A stretch of DNA of 64,000 nucleotides from Sphaerisporangium rubeum (GCF_014207705.1 NZ_JACHIU010000001.1:1736001-1800000), one strand, 5' to 3'. Shown: positions 10,835 through 18,612, counted from the first letter of the stretch. The notes: generated from the letters alone by a model not told the origin. Program-made: numbers and translations.

Positions 10835-11575
10835 TCAGCCCCGCCTGGCAGGGATCTCCAGCACGGTGCGGAGCTGGTACCGGTCGGCGCGGTAGGTCGA
10901 GACGCCGAACTCCACGCAGACGCCGGCGGCGAACGACCTGCGCTGCAGCAGCAGCACGGCCCCGCCGCGCGGCATGCCGAGCAGGTCGGCGTCGCCGGGG
11001 TCGGCGATGCCGCCGTCGATGGTCAGCTCCCCGGCGTCGAGCACCACCCCGTGCCGCGTCTCCAGCAGCGCGTACAGGGAGCGGCCGGTCAGGTCGTGCG
11101 AGCCGAGGTCGGGGGCGAACGACACGGGGATGTGGGCCCGCTCGACGCACAGCGGGTCGCCGTCGGCGGTGCGGAGCCGTTCGATGAAGTGGACGGCCTC
11201 GCCGGGCTGGATGCCGAGTTCGCGTGCCAGGTGCGCACTGGCACGGACCACCCGCCGGTCGAGGTCGCGTGAGCCGGGTTCCATGCCGCGGGCCCGCATG
11301 TCGTCGCTGAACGAGGTGAGGCGGAGCGCCATCTCGATCTTCGGCCGGGCCACGAAGGTGCCTTTGCCGGCCACGCGGTGCAGGCGTCCCTCGGTGACGA
11401 GCTGGTCCACGGCCTGGCGTACCGTCATGCGTGACAGGCCGAAACGCTGGCACAGCTCTCGTTCGGAGGGGATCGCCGCGCCGATGGACAGCTCGTCGCC
11501 GTCGATGAGGTCGAGCAGGATCTCGCGGAGCTGGAAGTACTTCGGCACCGGGCTGTCGGGGTCGATCCGGGCCAC
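10835..11575 (-). CDS. dasR: GntR/HutC-family regulator, DasR-like
   Basis: This 246-residue protein has an N-terminal GntR winged helix (about 10-77, PSERELCQRFGLSRMTVRQA) and a C-terminal UTRA effector domain (about 95-240). It resembles Streptomyces DasR, the global repressor of N-acetylglucosamine uptake and aminosugar use, which is released by glucosamine-6-phosphate. The GTG start has AGGGGAGGG upstream. A 22-bp palindrome related to the DasR operator lies 50 bp before the start, so it probably autoregulates and controls the divergent PTS genes. In Streptomyces DasR also ties chitin sensing to antibiotic production. The gene symbol is by similarity and context. Confidence 0.85.
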   Translation of the reverse strand: MARIDPDSPVPKYFQLREILLDLIDGDELSIGAAIPSERELCQRFGLSRMTVRQAVDQLVTEGRLHRVAGKGTFVARPKIEMALRLTSFSDDMRARGMEPGSRDLDRRVVRASAHLARELGIQPGEAVHFIERLRTADGDPLCVERAHIPVSFAPDLGSHDLTGRSLYALLETRHGVVLDAGELTIDGGIADPGDADLLGMPRGGAVLLLQRRSFAAGVCVEFGVSTYRADRYQLRTVLEIPARRG

Positions 11576-11624
11576 CGATCCCTCCCCTCTCGATCTCGTC
11601 GGCGGGATGCGTTAGGGTTTGTGC

Positions 11625-11646
11625 TGGTCTAGTCCGGACTAGACCA
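11625..11646. promoter_or_regulatory. DasR-type (dre-like) operator
   Basis: A perfect 22-bp inverted repeat with half-sites TGGTCTAGTCC and GGACTAGACCA. The DasR responsive element of Streptomyces is A(G/C)TGGTCTAGACCA(G/C)T. Each end here carries the TGGTCTAG half, so it looks like two overlapping, slightly degenerate dre sites. It lies midway between the divergent dasR-like and SIS-domain genes and could control both directions. Confidence 0.85.
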
Positions 11647-11733
11647 CAGCTCGGAAACGAGTGTCAACGTACGGACCGGCGACGGATCGATAACGGGCCG
11701 ATCTCGCCACCCGCAGCCGGAGGACGGGCACGC

Positions 11734-12768
11734 ATGACGACCAAGATGCGCAGTGAGATCGCCGAGCAGCCGGCCGCGCTGAGGGCCACGCTGGACGCGC
11801 TGCTGCCCCGGGTGGGGGAGGTCGAGGCGATCGCCGCGCGTACCCGCCACCTGGTGTTCGTCGCGCGCGGCACCTCCGACAACGCGGCGGTGTACGGCCG
11901 CTACCTGGTCGAGGCGTACGCGGGCCGCCTCGCCGCGCTCGCCGCGCCGTCCATCGCCACCACCTACAAGCGCAGGATCGACCTGTCCGGCGCGCTCGCC
12001 GTCGGCCTGTCGCAGTCGGGCCGCACCGAGGAGATCGTCGAGACCCTCGCCTGGGCCAAGGACTGCGGCGCCGCCACCGTGGCGATCACCAACGGCGGCG
12101 AGGGATCGCCGCTCGCGCAGGCCGCCGACCTCGCGCTGTGCACCGTGGCCGGCGCCGAGGAGGCCGTTCCGGCCACCAAGACCTACACGACCCAGCTCGC
12201 CGCGCTCGCCGTGCTGGCGCTCGGCCTCGGCGCCGGCGTCGAGGCCGGCGACCTGGCCCGGGTGCCGGACGCCGTCGAGGAGCTGATCGCCGACCCCGGT
12301 GACCTGGACGCCGTCGTCGAGGGCCTCGCCGGGGTGCAGGGTGTCGTGGTGTCGGGCCGCGGCATGGCGTTCTCCACGGCCCTGGAGACCGCGTTGAAGC
12401 TCAAGGAGGCGTGTTACCTGCACGCCATGGGCCTGTCGTACGCCGACCTGCTGCACGGCCCGATCGCCGTGGTCGACCGCGACACCCCCGCGCTGCTGGT
12501 CGCCGCAGGGGAGGGGCCGACGCTCCCCGGCACCGTCGCGCTCGCCAGGCGCGTGACCGGGGCCGGCGCCGCCGCGTACGCCGTCGGCGGCGGCGCGGAG
12601 CTCGCGGGGGCCGCCACCGCGTCGCTCAACGGCCCGGCGCTGCCGGAGTGGGTGGCCCCGATGGGGCTGATCGTGCCGGGTCAGCTCCTCACCGAGGCGC
12701 TGGCCCGCCGGCTCGGGTACGACCCCGACTCCCCGCGCGGCCTCAACAAGGTCACGCAGACGCAATAG
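11734..12768 (+). CDS. SIS-domain aminosugar-phosphate isomerase/deaminase
   Basis: A 344-residue protein with two SIS domains (about 25-160 and 185-335), like the isomerase half of GlmS without the glutaminase domain. Motifs include ARGTSDNAA, GLSQSGRTEE and the C-terminal SPRGLNKVT. SIS proteins of this shape include the NagB-II type glucosamine-6-phosphate deaminases. In this PTS locus, conversion of glucosamine-6-phosphate to fructose-6-phosphate plus ammonia is the likely role, but a sugar isomerase is possible. GGAGG about 17 nt before the ATG is rather far. First gene of a five-gene run: SIS, EIIB, EIIA, HPr, EI. Confidence 0.82.
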   Translation: MTTKMRSEIAEQPAALRATLDALLPRVGEVEAIAARTRHLVFVARGTSDNAAVYGRYLVEAYAGRLAALAAPSIATTYKRRIDLSGALAVGLSQSGRTEEIVETLAWAKDCGAATVAITNGGEGSPLAQAADLALCTVAGAEEAVPATKTYTTQLAALAVLALGLGAGVEAGDLARVPDAVEELIADPGDLDAVVEGLAGVQGVVVSGRGMAFSTALETALKLKEACYLHAMGLSYADLLHGPIAVVDRDTPALLVAAGEGPTLPGTVALARRVTGAGAAAYAVGGGAELAGAATASLNGPALPEWVAPMGLIVPGQLLTEALARRLGYDPDSPRGLNKVTQTQ

Positions 12769-12822
12769 CCTTTTCTTCCCGGCACGCGGGAGCACCCGAG
12801 GCGGTGCGACGAGGAGGACGAC

Positions 12823-13059
12823 ATGTCTGCTGACGCGAACGCGATCATCGCCGGGCTCGGCGGAGCCGGCAACATCATCGAGATCGAGCCGTGCATCACC
12901 CGCCTGCGCACCGAGGTCCGCGACGCCGCCAAGGTCGACCAGGCCGCGCTGCGCGCCGCCGGCGCGCACGGCGTGATGGCGGCGGGTAACGTCGTGCAGG
13001 TCGTCGTGGGGCCGGACGCCGACACGCTCGCCTCGGACATCGACGACATCATCGGCTGA
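12823..13059 (+). CDS. PTS EIIB subunit (glucose/GlcNAc family)
   Basis: This 78-residue protein is a stand-alone EIIB domain. The phosphocysteine is C24 in the signature EIEPCITRLR, and the rest follows the family pattern (DQAALRAAGAHGVMAAGNVVQVVVG). It passes phosphate from EIIA to the sugar carried by EIIC. A GAGGAGG ribosome site precedes the ATG. The following EIIA gene starts 12 bp after its stop, which indicates translational coupling. Confidence 0.93.
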   Translation: MSADANAIIAGLGGAGNIIEIEPCITRLRTEVRDAAKVDQAALRAAGAHGVMAAGNVVQVVVGPDADTLASDIDDIIG

Positions 13060-13071
13060 GACCTCAAGGCC

Positions 13072-13518
13072 GTGACCACTGTCCTCGCGCCGGTGACCGG
13101 GAAGGTCATCGGGCTGGCCGCGGTGCCGGACCCGGTGTTCTCCGGGGGGCTGGTGGGGCCCGGCACGGCGATCGACCCGCGCCGCGCCGAGGGTGAGGCG
13201 CTGGCGCCGCTCGACGGCACCGTGCTGAAGATCCACCCGCACGCGTACGTGATCGTGGGGCCCGACGGCCGAGGGGTGCTGGTCCACCTCGGCATCGACA
13301 CGGTGCGGCTGCGGGGGGAGGGGTTCCGGGTGCTGGTACGCGAGGGGGAGACCGTCGCGGCGGGGTGTCCCGTCGTGGTCTGGGACCCGGCGGTGGTCGA
13401 GGCGGCCGGTCTGTCGCCGGCGTGTCCGGTGGTGGCGCTGGAGGCCCGGCCCGAGGCGCTGCGTACGCTGGCGGCCGGAGTGGTGCGCGCCGGGGAGGAA
13501 CTGTTCCGGTGGGACTGA
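13072..13518 (+). CDS. PTS EIIA subunit (glucose family, Crr-like)
   Basis: This 148-residue protein has the glucose-type EIIA fold. The phosphohistidine is H72 in GVLVHLGIDTV, and the second conserved His is H57 in KIHPHAYV. It starts VLAPVTGKV as usual. It accepts phosphate from HPr and gives it to EIIB, and in other bacteria it also serves as a regulatory hub. GTG start 12 bp after the EIIB stop. A gap of 69 bp follows before HPr. Confidence 0.93.
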   Translation: MTTVLAPVTGKVIGLAAVPDPVFSGGLVGPGTAIDPRRAEGEALAPLDGTVLKIHPHAYVIVGPDGRGVLVHLGIDTVRLRGEGFRVLVREGETVAAGCPVVVWDPAVVEAAGLSPACPVVALEARPEALRTLAAGVVRAGEELFRWD

Positions 13519-13587
13519 CGGAGCCGCCTCTTTTGTTGAGGCCGGGTATCAAGGCGTAATGAAAAACAACCCTGTCGAGGAGGAACC

Positions 13588-13845
13588 GTGCCTGAGCGCA
13601 AGGTGGTAGTGGAGTCGGAGGTCGGCCTGCACGCGCGGCCGGCCGCGACGTTCGTGCAGACCGCGGCGAAGGCGGCCATCGACGTCACCGTCGCGCGTCC
13701 CGGCGGCACGCCGGTGAACGCCAAGAGCATCCTGTCCATCCTGGCGCTGGATGTCCGCAGCGGCGAGACCATCGTGATCCACGCCGAAGGTGAGGACGCC
13801 GACCGGCTGCTGGACGAGCTCGCCGCCATCGTGTCGGTTCCCTGA
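13588..13845 (+). CDS. ptsH: Phosphocarrier protein HPr
   Basis: An 85-residue HPr. The active His is H15 in VGLHARPAATFV, and the regulatory serine region is around S47 in NAKSILSILAL. It relays phosphate from EI to EIIA. GTG start with GAGGAGG about 6 nt upstream. The 69-bp gap before it is AT-richer than its surroundings and may hold a promoter, so ptsH-ptsI could also be made separately. EI starts 7 bp after its stop. Confidence 0.95.
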   Translation: MPERKVVVESEVGLHARPAATFVQTAAKAAIDVTVARPGGTPVNAKSILSILALDVRSGETIVIHAEGEDADRLLDELAAIVSVP

Positions 13846-13852
13846 ACACACG

Positions 13853-15595
13853 ATGACGACGCTCACCGGGGCAGGAGTCAGCCCGGGGACCGGGTACGGC
13901 GCGGCGTTCCTGCTACGGTTCAAGATCGCCGAGCCGGCCGCCGGGTCGCGGCACGACGGCGACCCGGTCGCCGAGACGGCCAGGGCCGAGGCCGCAGTCG
14001 CGCGGGTCGCCGCCACGCTGGAGGAACGCGGCGTGGCCTGCGGGGGAGAGGCCGAGGAGGTCCTGCGGGCCCAGGCCATGATGGCGCTCGACCCCGAGCT
14101 CAGCGCGGACGTGGCCGGCCTGATCGACGCCGGGGTCGCCGCCGAGCGCGCCGTGTACGACGCGTTCCTGCGGTTCCGTGACGTCCTCGCCGAAGGCCGC
14201 GGGTACGTCGCCGAGCGGGTGGCCGACCTGGACGACGTGCGGGATCGGGTGATCGCCGAGCTGACCGGTGTGCCGATGCCGGGCCTGCCGGGGGAGGCCG
14301 AGGCGCCGTACGTGCTGGTCGCGCATGACCTGTCCCCCGCCGACACGGCCACGCTGTCCAGGGACGTGGTGGCGGCGTTCGTCACCGAGCGAGGCGGGCC
14401 GACCAGCCACACCGCGATCCTGGCCCGCGCCATGGGGGTGCCGGCCGTCGTCGCCTGCCCCGGAGCGACCAGCATCGCCGAAGGCACCATGGTTTTGGTG
14501 GACGGCACCGCCGGTGTGATCATGGTCGGGCCGGACGAGGCGGAGGTGCGGACCCGGCTGAACGGCTCCGCACCCGGCGCGGGACCCGTGGAGACCGGCC
14601 GAACCTCCACCGGTACGGCACGCACCCCCGCCGCACCCGCGCGCACCGCCGACGGACGCCGCGTGCCGCTGCTCGCCAACATCGGCGGGCCCCGTGACGT
14701 CGCCGCCGCGCTGGACAACGGCGCGGAAGGCGTGGGGCTGTTCCGCACCGAGATGCTGTTCCTGGACCGGGAGGACTCGCCGTCGCTGGAGGAGCAGGTG
14801 GCGGTGTACCGCGAGGTCTTCGAGGCCTTCCCCGGCGCACCCGTGGTCGTCCGCGTCCTCGACGCCGGCGCCGACAAGCCCCTGCCGTTCCTGCGTCCCA
14901 CGGGGGACGAGCCCAATCCGGCCCTGGGGGAACGCGGCATCCGCCTGTTCCGCACCTACCCCGACGTCCTCACCACCCAGCTCCAGGCGCTGGCCCGCGC
15001 TGCGGAGGACACCAGCCCTCTGCTCCAGGTCATGGCCCCCATGGTGGCGACCGCCGACGAGGCGGCGTGGTTCACCGCACTGGCCCGCGAGGCCGGTCTC
15101 GCCGGCGCCGGTGTCATGATCGAGGTCCCCGCCGCCGCGCTGCGGGCCCACGACCTGGCCGGACAGACCGCCTTCTTCTCCATCGGCACCAACGACCTGT
15201 CGCAGTACGCCTTCGCCGCCGACCGCGAGCTCCCGTCCCTGGCCCCGCTGCACGCACCCTGGCACCCCGCTCTGCTCGACCTCATCGCGCTCACGGCGGC
15301 GGCAGGCATCCCCACGGGGGTCTGCGGCGAAGCCGCCGCGGACCCCGCGCTGGCCTGCGTGCTCACGGGCCTCGGCGCCACGACGCTGTCCATGACGCCG
15401 ACGGCCGTCCCCTGGGCCAGGGCCGCACTGGCCGGCCACACCGTCGCTCAGTGCGAGGCCGCCGCGGCCGCCGCACGCCGTGCCGCTGCTCCCGAGGACG
15501 CACGGGAAGCGGCCCTCGTCCACTTGCCGGGACTCGCCGAGGCCGTGGACGCTCCCGCGGATCCCGTGGCGCGCGGAGAGGCGGGCCCGAGCTGA
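13853..15595 (+). CDS. ptsI: PTS enzyme I (PEP-protein phosphotransferase)
   Basis: A 580-residue EI, the usual length. It starts the PTS by taking phosphate from phosphoenolpyruvate. Domains are the N-terminal HPr-binding and phosphohistidine part, with H186 in TERGGPTSHTAILARAMGVP, and a C-terminal TIM barrel with NIGGPRDVAAAL, GVGLFRTEMLFLDRE, the PEP-binding FSIGTNDLSQYAFAADRE and the catalytic Cys in GVCGEAAADP. The ATG at 13853 lies 7 bp after ptsH; a longer in-frame version would overlap ptsH and was rejected. Its 3' end overlaps by 148 bp the tail of the minus-strand TNT-domain gene. Together with HPr it may serve all sugar PTS systems of the cell. Confidence 0.95.
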   Translation: MTTLTGAGVSPGTGYGAAFLLRFKIAEPAAGSRHDGDPVAETARAEAAVARVAATLEERGVACGGEAEEVLRAQAMMALDPELSADVAGLIDAGVAAERAVYDAFLRFRDVLAEGRGYVAERVADLDDVRDRVIAELTGVPMPGLPGEAEAPYVLVAHDLSPADTATLSRDVVAAFVTERGGPTSHTAILARAMGVPAVVACPGATSIAEGTMVLVDGTAGVIMVGPDEAEVRTRLNGSAPGAGPVETGRTSTGTARTPAAPARTADGRRVPLLANIGGPRDVAAALDNGAEGVGLFRTEMLFLDREDSPSLEEQVAVYREVFEAFPGAPVVVRVLDAGADKPLPFLRPTGDEPNPALGERGIRLFRTYPDVLTTQLQALARAAEDTSPLLQVMAPMVATADEAAWFTALAREAGLAGAGVMIEVPAAALRAHDLAGQTAFFSIGTNDLSQYAFAADRELPSLAPLHAPWHPALLDLIALTAAAGIPTGVCGEAAADPALACVLTGLGATTLSMTPTAVPWARAALAGHTVAQCEAAAAAARRAAAPEDAREAALVHLPGLAEAVDAPADPVARGEAGPS

Positions 15596-16494
15596 CGGTC
15601 GCCGTGCTCGCAGGCGACGCGCGCTCCGACCGACCGTCCGCGACCGGCGCCTGCCACGAGCGAGCCCTTACGGCCGCACCAGCGGACGAAGGCCCGGCGC
15701 GGCTTCTCCGTGGATGTCACCTGGACCGGGACGGCGAGAGGCTCGGTGGGGGGATCGATCTCCTGCAGGTACCCGTTCGCCAGCAGCCAGCTCACCGGTA
15801 CCTCCGGGTTGCCCTGCGGCGCCTCCGGAATGTACTTGCTGAGCACGTGATATTGCGTGCCTCCCGCGAGTTGCTGGAATGCGGGAGCGACCGGTCCGAC
15901 TTCTACACGGAACACCTTGAGCACCCGGAAGGCGTGGTAGTTGCACAGGTGAGCGGGATCCTGCGCGTTCGTGTTGAGATTGCGTGGCGGCAGCGCGCGC
16001 CATGCGTACAGATCGCCGAGCGGCGCCAGGAAAGAGCCGCCGTAACCGCCGAAACGGTCCAATTCCATACCGATCTGCAGAAATGTCGTCTTGAGCAGAA
16101 GCCTGCCGTTGGAATAGTCGCCGGAATGCGCGAAACCGTCGTCCGGCGGGAACCGGTAGTCGTTGGTGATGTAGTTCCAGTAGCGGCCGAGGAAAAACTG
16201 AGGTGAGAGGCCGCCGAACTGGATGTACCCGCGCATGAGGTAGCCGAGGTACCCGGTGGTCGGCAGGTGCACCGGCCCGAGATCGGGGTCGCCTTCCACG
16301 TACGGCGGTCCGCAGATCAGCCCGGGAGGTGCCGTCGGCGGAAGGTTCGCGACCTCCGCGGCGACCGTGGCCGCCGGGAGGCTCGGGGGGGTCTCAGGCG
16401 GGGAGGCGTCGGCACGCGCGGCCGCACCTCCGGAAGAACAGATCGCCGCTCCGGTCGCGGCGGCCAGCACGGCGCTCCATCGATGGTGTGGCAT
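15448..16494 (-). CDS. Secreted TNT-domain protein (NAD+ glycohydrolase toxin family)
   Basis: This 348-residue protein has a signal peptide (MPHHRWSAVLAAATGAA..., cleavage near ARADA, about residue 30), a Pro-rich stretch, and a TNT domain like that of mycobacterial CpnT (about 95-246). Family landmarks are DYRFPPDDGF, DRFGGYGGSFLAPLG (R147), RALPPRNLN, the GGTQY motif with Q214, and WLLANGYLQEI. TNT enzymes hydrolyse NAD+. ATG 16494 has AGGAAAG at the right distance; an upstream in-frame start lacks this. The last about 95 residues are low-complexity Ala/Arg/Ser and run antisense into ptsI, so a lost stop is possible. No ESX genes or immunity gene were recognised nearby. Activity is inferred from the family. 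Confidence 0.8.
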   Translation of the reverse strand: MPHHRWSAVLAAATGAAICSSGGAAARADASPPETPPSLPAATVAAEVANLPPTAPPGLICGPPYVEGDPDLGPVHLPTTGYLGYLMRGYIQFGGLSPQFFLGRYWNYITNDYRFPPDDGFAHSGDYSNGRLLLKTTFLQIGMELDRFGGYGGSFLAPLGDLYAWRALPPRNLNTNAQDPAHLCNYHAFRVLKVFRVEVGPVAPAFQQLAGGTQYHVLSKYIPEAPQGNPEVPVSWLLANGYLQEIDPPTEPLAVPVQVTSTEKPRRAFVRWCGRKGSLVAGAGRGRSVGARVACEHGDRQLGPASPRATGSAGASTASASPGKWTRAASRASSGAAARRAAAAAASH

Positions 16495-16889
16495 GACTTT
16501 CCTGTTGGCGTTCGTCGGCGGATGGTCGGAATTCACCGGCCACAGGCGATCCGGCGACCTGCCGGCCCGCGAAGCGCACATCCCCGGCCGAACGGACTCC
16601 AGGGACCGCCGGTCCCGTCCGGCTCCCTTTCAGCGGATATGACCCGCAGAGGGGATGCGCGGCCACGGGGTGCGGTCGTGCGCTTTGATCAGTGAATGAT
16701 CATCTACATTCCCGGCGGCACCGGGATCACATTGCCGACGGCACAATGGAAAGGCAAAGAATAGAGCCGTGAAAGCGGCGAGGCGGCCATTCAATATGTT
16801 CCCGATCATGTGCCGCCACGCACGCCGATTCGGTCATGCACGCCGATCGTGTGACTTTCACAGATCGCACGGCCATCGGCCGGGCCGGT
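16495..16889. other. Intergenic region between TNT and condensation-domain genes
   Basis: About 395 bp, less GC-rich than the rest of the window. It holds TGATCA-gtgaa-TGATCA at 16686-16702 and a CCCGG/CCGGG hairpin at 16711-16725, either of which could belong to the TNT gene promoter or to the end of the condensation-domain transcript. No small gene is supported. Confidence 0.45.
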
Positions 16890-18248
16890 TCACACCGCCG
16901 GATCGCGCAGGATGCCGATGAGGCGTGCGGTGAGGTCGGCCAGGTCGGCCTGGGTGAACCGGGCCAGGCGGCCGGTCAGCGCGAGTTCGTACTCGCCGCC
17001 TCTCGGGGTGGCGGTCAGGCCGAGGTCGAAGCTCGGATCGTCCACCTCGTGCTCCCAGACCCTGGTGCGCAGTCCGTCCCAGCCCGGCGGAGGAGCGGGG
17101 TCGTCACGGTGCACGATGGCCGCCTGGAACGCGGGGTACACGCCGGGGAGGCGGTGGCCGCCGAGGCCGGAGACGAGCGTGTCGAAGGGGATCTCGTTGG
17201 CCAGCGCACCGGCGACGGCCTCTTTGACCTGGGTGAGCAGCGCGGGGAAGCCGTCCGGCAGCGTCACCCGCAGCGGCACCAGGTTGATGAAGCACCCGAC
17301 GACCGGCTCGATCTCGCGCCGGCCGCGTCCGCTCGTCACCATGCCGGTCACCAGGTCGCGGCGGCCGGTCAGCCGGTGCAGCAGCACGAGGTAGGCCGAC
17401 AGCAGCACGGTGAACGGTGTGGCCGCACCACCCCGGCGCAGCCCGTCCACGACGTCGCGGCCGACCCGCGCGGCCGAGGTCGCGCTGCCGCGTCCGGCGC
17501 CGCCCCGGTTCGGGACGCGCGGGAACACCGGCTCGACGCCGGCCAGCCGGTCCCGCCAGTACGGCAGCCGCTCGGGGACCCGCTCGCGGGCCCGCTCGGC
17601 CGACCAGGCGGCGTAGTCGGCGTACTCCGGCGAGGCAGGAGGCGGGAGGTCCGAGCCGGAGTACAGCGCGGCCAGGTCCGCCGCGACCAGTCCCAGTGAG
17701 CCGCCGTCGCAGGCGATGTGGTGGCAGACCAGGAACAACCGGTACTCGGCCGCGCCGAGCCGGTACACGGTCAGCCGGAGCACGGGCCCGCGCACCAGGT
17801 CGAAACGTTCACCGGCGGCGGTCAGGGCCAGGGTCAGGGCCTCGGCCTCGCGGTCCTCCTCGGGAAGGCACGTCAGGTCGACCAGTTCCAGCGGCACGGG
17901 TTGCGCGGCGCGGATCACCTGGTGCGGCAGTCCGTCGATCGCGGTGTACCGGGTGCGCAACGTCTCGTGCCTGGTCACCAGTGCGCCGAGCGCGGCGGCG
18001 AGCCGGACCAGATCGAGCTCGCCGGTGACCGCGACGCCGAGCGTGACGTTGGCCGGCGCCGCCTCGGGGGTGGCCTGCGTGGCCAGCCAGATGCGGCGCT
18101 GCTCGTGGGAGCACGCCGGCGGGGCTCCGGTGCGCGGCAGGCGGGGGATGGCCGTGGCGGCGGCCTTCTGCGCGAGCAGGCGCGTGAGCAGCTCGCGCCG
18201 GCGGTCGGACAGGCCGGCCAGCCGTTCCGCCGCCTGGCCTTCCGTCAT
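16890..18248 (-). CDS. Free-standing NRPS condensation domain protein
   Basis: A 452-residue protein made only of a condensation domain. The N-terminal motif is SHEQRRIWLATQ, and the active-site motif HHIACDG is intact, so it should be catalytic. Later C-domain motifs include FINLVPLRV and EIPFDTLVSGLGG. It lacks A, T and TE domains and must act in trans. It faces the synthetase genes across a shared control region. It might add a starter acyl group, condense a carrier-bound unit, or release the product. The start is ATG at 18248 with GAGG about 7 nt upstream; a further 65 in-frame codons contain the operator and promoter and are not coding. A TTGACA at 18456-18451 is a likely -35. Confidence 0.88.
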   Translation of the reverse strand: MTEGQAAERLAGLSDRRRELLTRLLAQKAAATAIPRLPRTGAPPACSHEQRRIWLATQATPEAAPANVTLGVAVTGELDLVRLAAALGALVTRHETLRTRYTAIDGLPHQVIRAAQPVPLELVDLTCLPEEDREAEALTLALTAAGERFDLVRGPVLRLTVYRLGAAEYRLFLVCHHIACDGGSLGLVAADLAALYSGSDLPPPASPEYADYAAWSAERARERVPERLPYWRDRLAGVEPVFPRVPNRGGAGRGSATSAARVGRDVVDGLRRGGAATPFTVLLSAYLVLLHRLTGRRDLVTGMVTSGRGRREIEPVVGCFINLVPLRVTLPDGFPALLTQVKEAVAGALANEIPFDTLVSGLGGHRLPGVYPAFQAAIVHRDDPAPPPGWDGLRTRVWEHEVDDPSFDLGLTATPRGGEYELALTGRLARFTQADLADLTARLIGILRDPAV

Positions 18249-18387
18249 CGGGTGGCCTCGGTCAGCGGACTCTGGACGGCGCGGCGGACGGGGTGTGTGC
18301 GCACGAGCGCCTCGCCTTCCGGTCGATGGTGAGGCGCCGGCACGGCACCCGCACGGTCTCCTGGCCCAGGCAGGGGTCGCTCCAACA

Positions 18388-18401
18388 TGGGAGCGCTCCC
18401 A
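18388..18401. promoter_or_regulatory. CelR/CebR-type operator, site 1 (perfect)
   Basis: TGGGAGCGCTCCCA is a perfect 14-bp palindrome identical to the operator of CelR (Thermobifida fusca cellulases) and CebR (Streptomyces cellobiose uptake and thaxtomin genes). It lies downstream of the predicted leftward promoter of the condensation-domain gene, where a bound LacI-family repressor would block transcription. Confidence 0.85.
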
Positions 18402-18490
18402 CAACCTACCCGTAGCCGCCTGCACGACATTCGCAATCACCACTGGCCGCTGTCAAGGGAACAAATCCTGTAATGTTCGCGACACTCCCT

Positions 18491-18504
18491 TGTAAACGTT
18501 TTCA
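18491..18504. promoter_or_regulatory. cre-like LacI-family operator
   Basis: TGTAAACGTTTTCA fits the consensus TGWNANCGNTNWCA used by LacI/CcpA-type regulators at every fixed position. Its AT-rich half-sites differ from the CelR/CebR boxes nearby, so a different LacI-family protein would bind it. It lies between the two divergent promoters. Confidence 0.5.
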
Positions 18505-18560
18505 GCCTGGCGTTAACCCCGGTTCAGGCACATGTGACAGGGGCTCAACTTGACTCGATC

Positions 18561-18589
18561 TTGACCTAACCGGAGCGGCTCCTTACCCT
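18561..18589 (+). promoter_or_regulatory. Promoter of the NRPS operon
   Basis: TTGACC (18561-18566), a 17-bp spacer and TACCCT (18584-18589) give a good vegetative-type promoter. Transcription would start near 18596, immediately before the second CelR/CebR box, leaving a leader of about 165 nt. Confidence 0.7.
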
Positions 18590-18598
18590 GACGTTCCG

Positions 18599-18612
18599 TG
18601 GGAGCGTTCCCA
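18599..18612. promoter_or_regulatory. CelR/CebR-type operator, site 2 (one mismatch)
   Basis: TGGGAGCGTTCCCA matches the CelR/CebR operator at 13 of 14 positions. It covers the predicted transcription start of the synthetase operon, an ideal repressor position. Confidence 0.82.

Noticed and set aside
18249-18443. 65 extra N-terminal codons for the condensation-domain protein
   Set aside because: The stretch contains the perfect CelR/CebR palindrome and the likely transcription start, and its translation is Arg/Pro-rich without C-domain similarity. ATG 18248 has a ribosome site.
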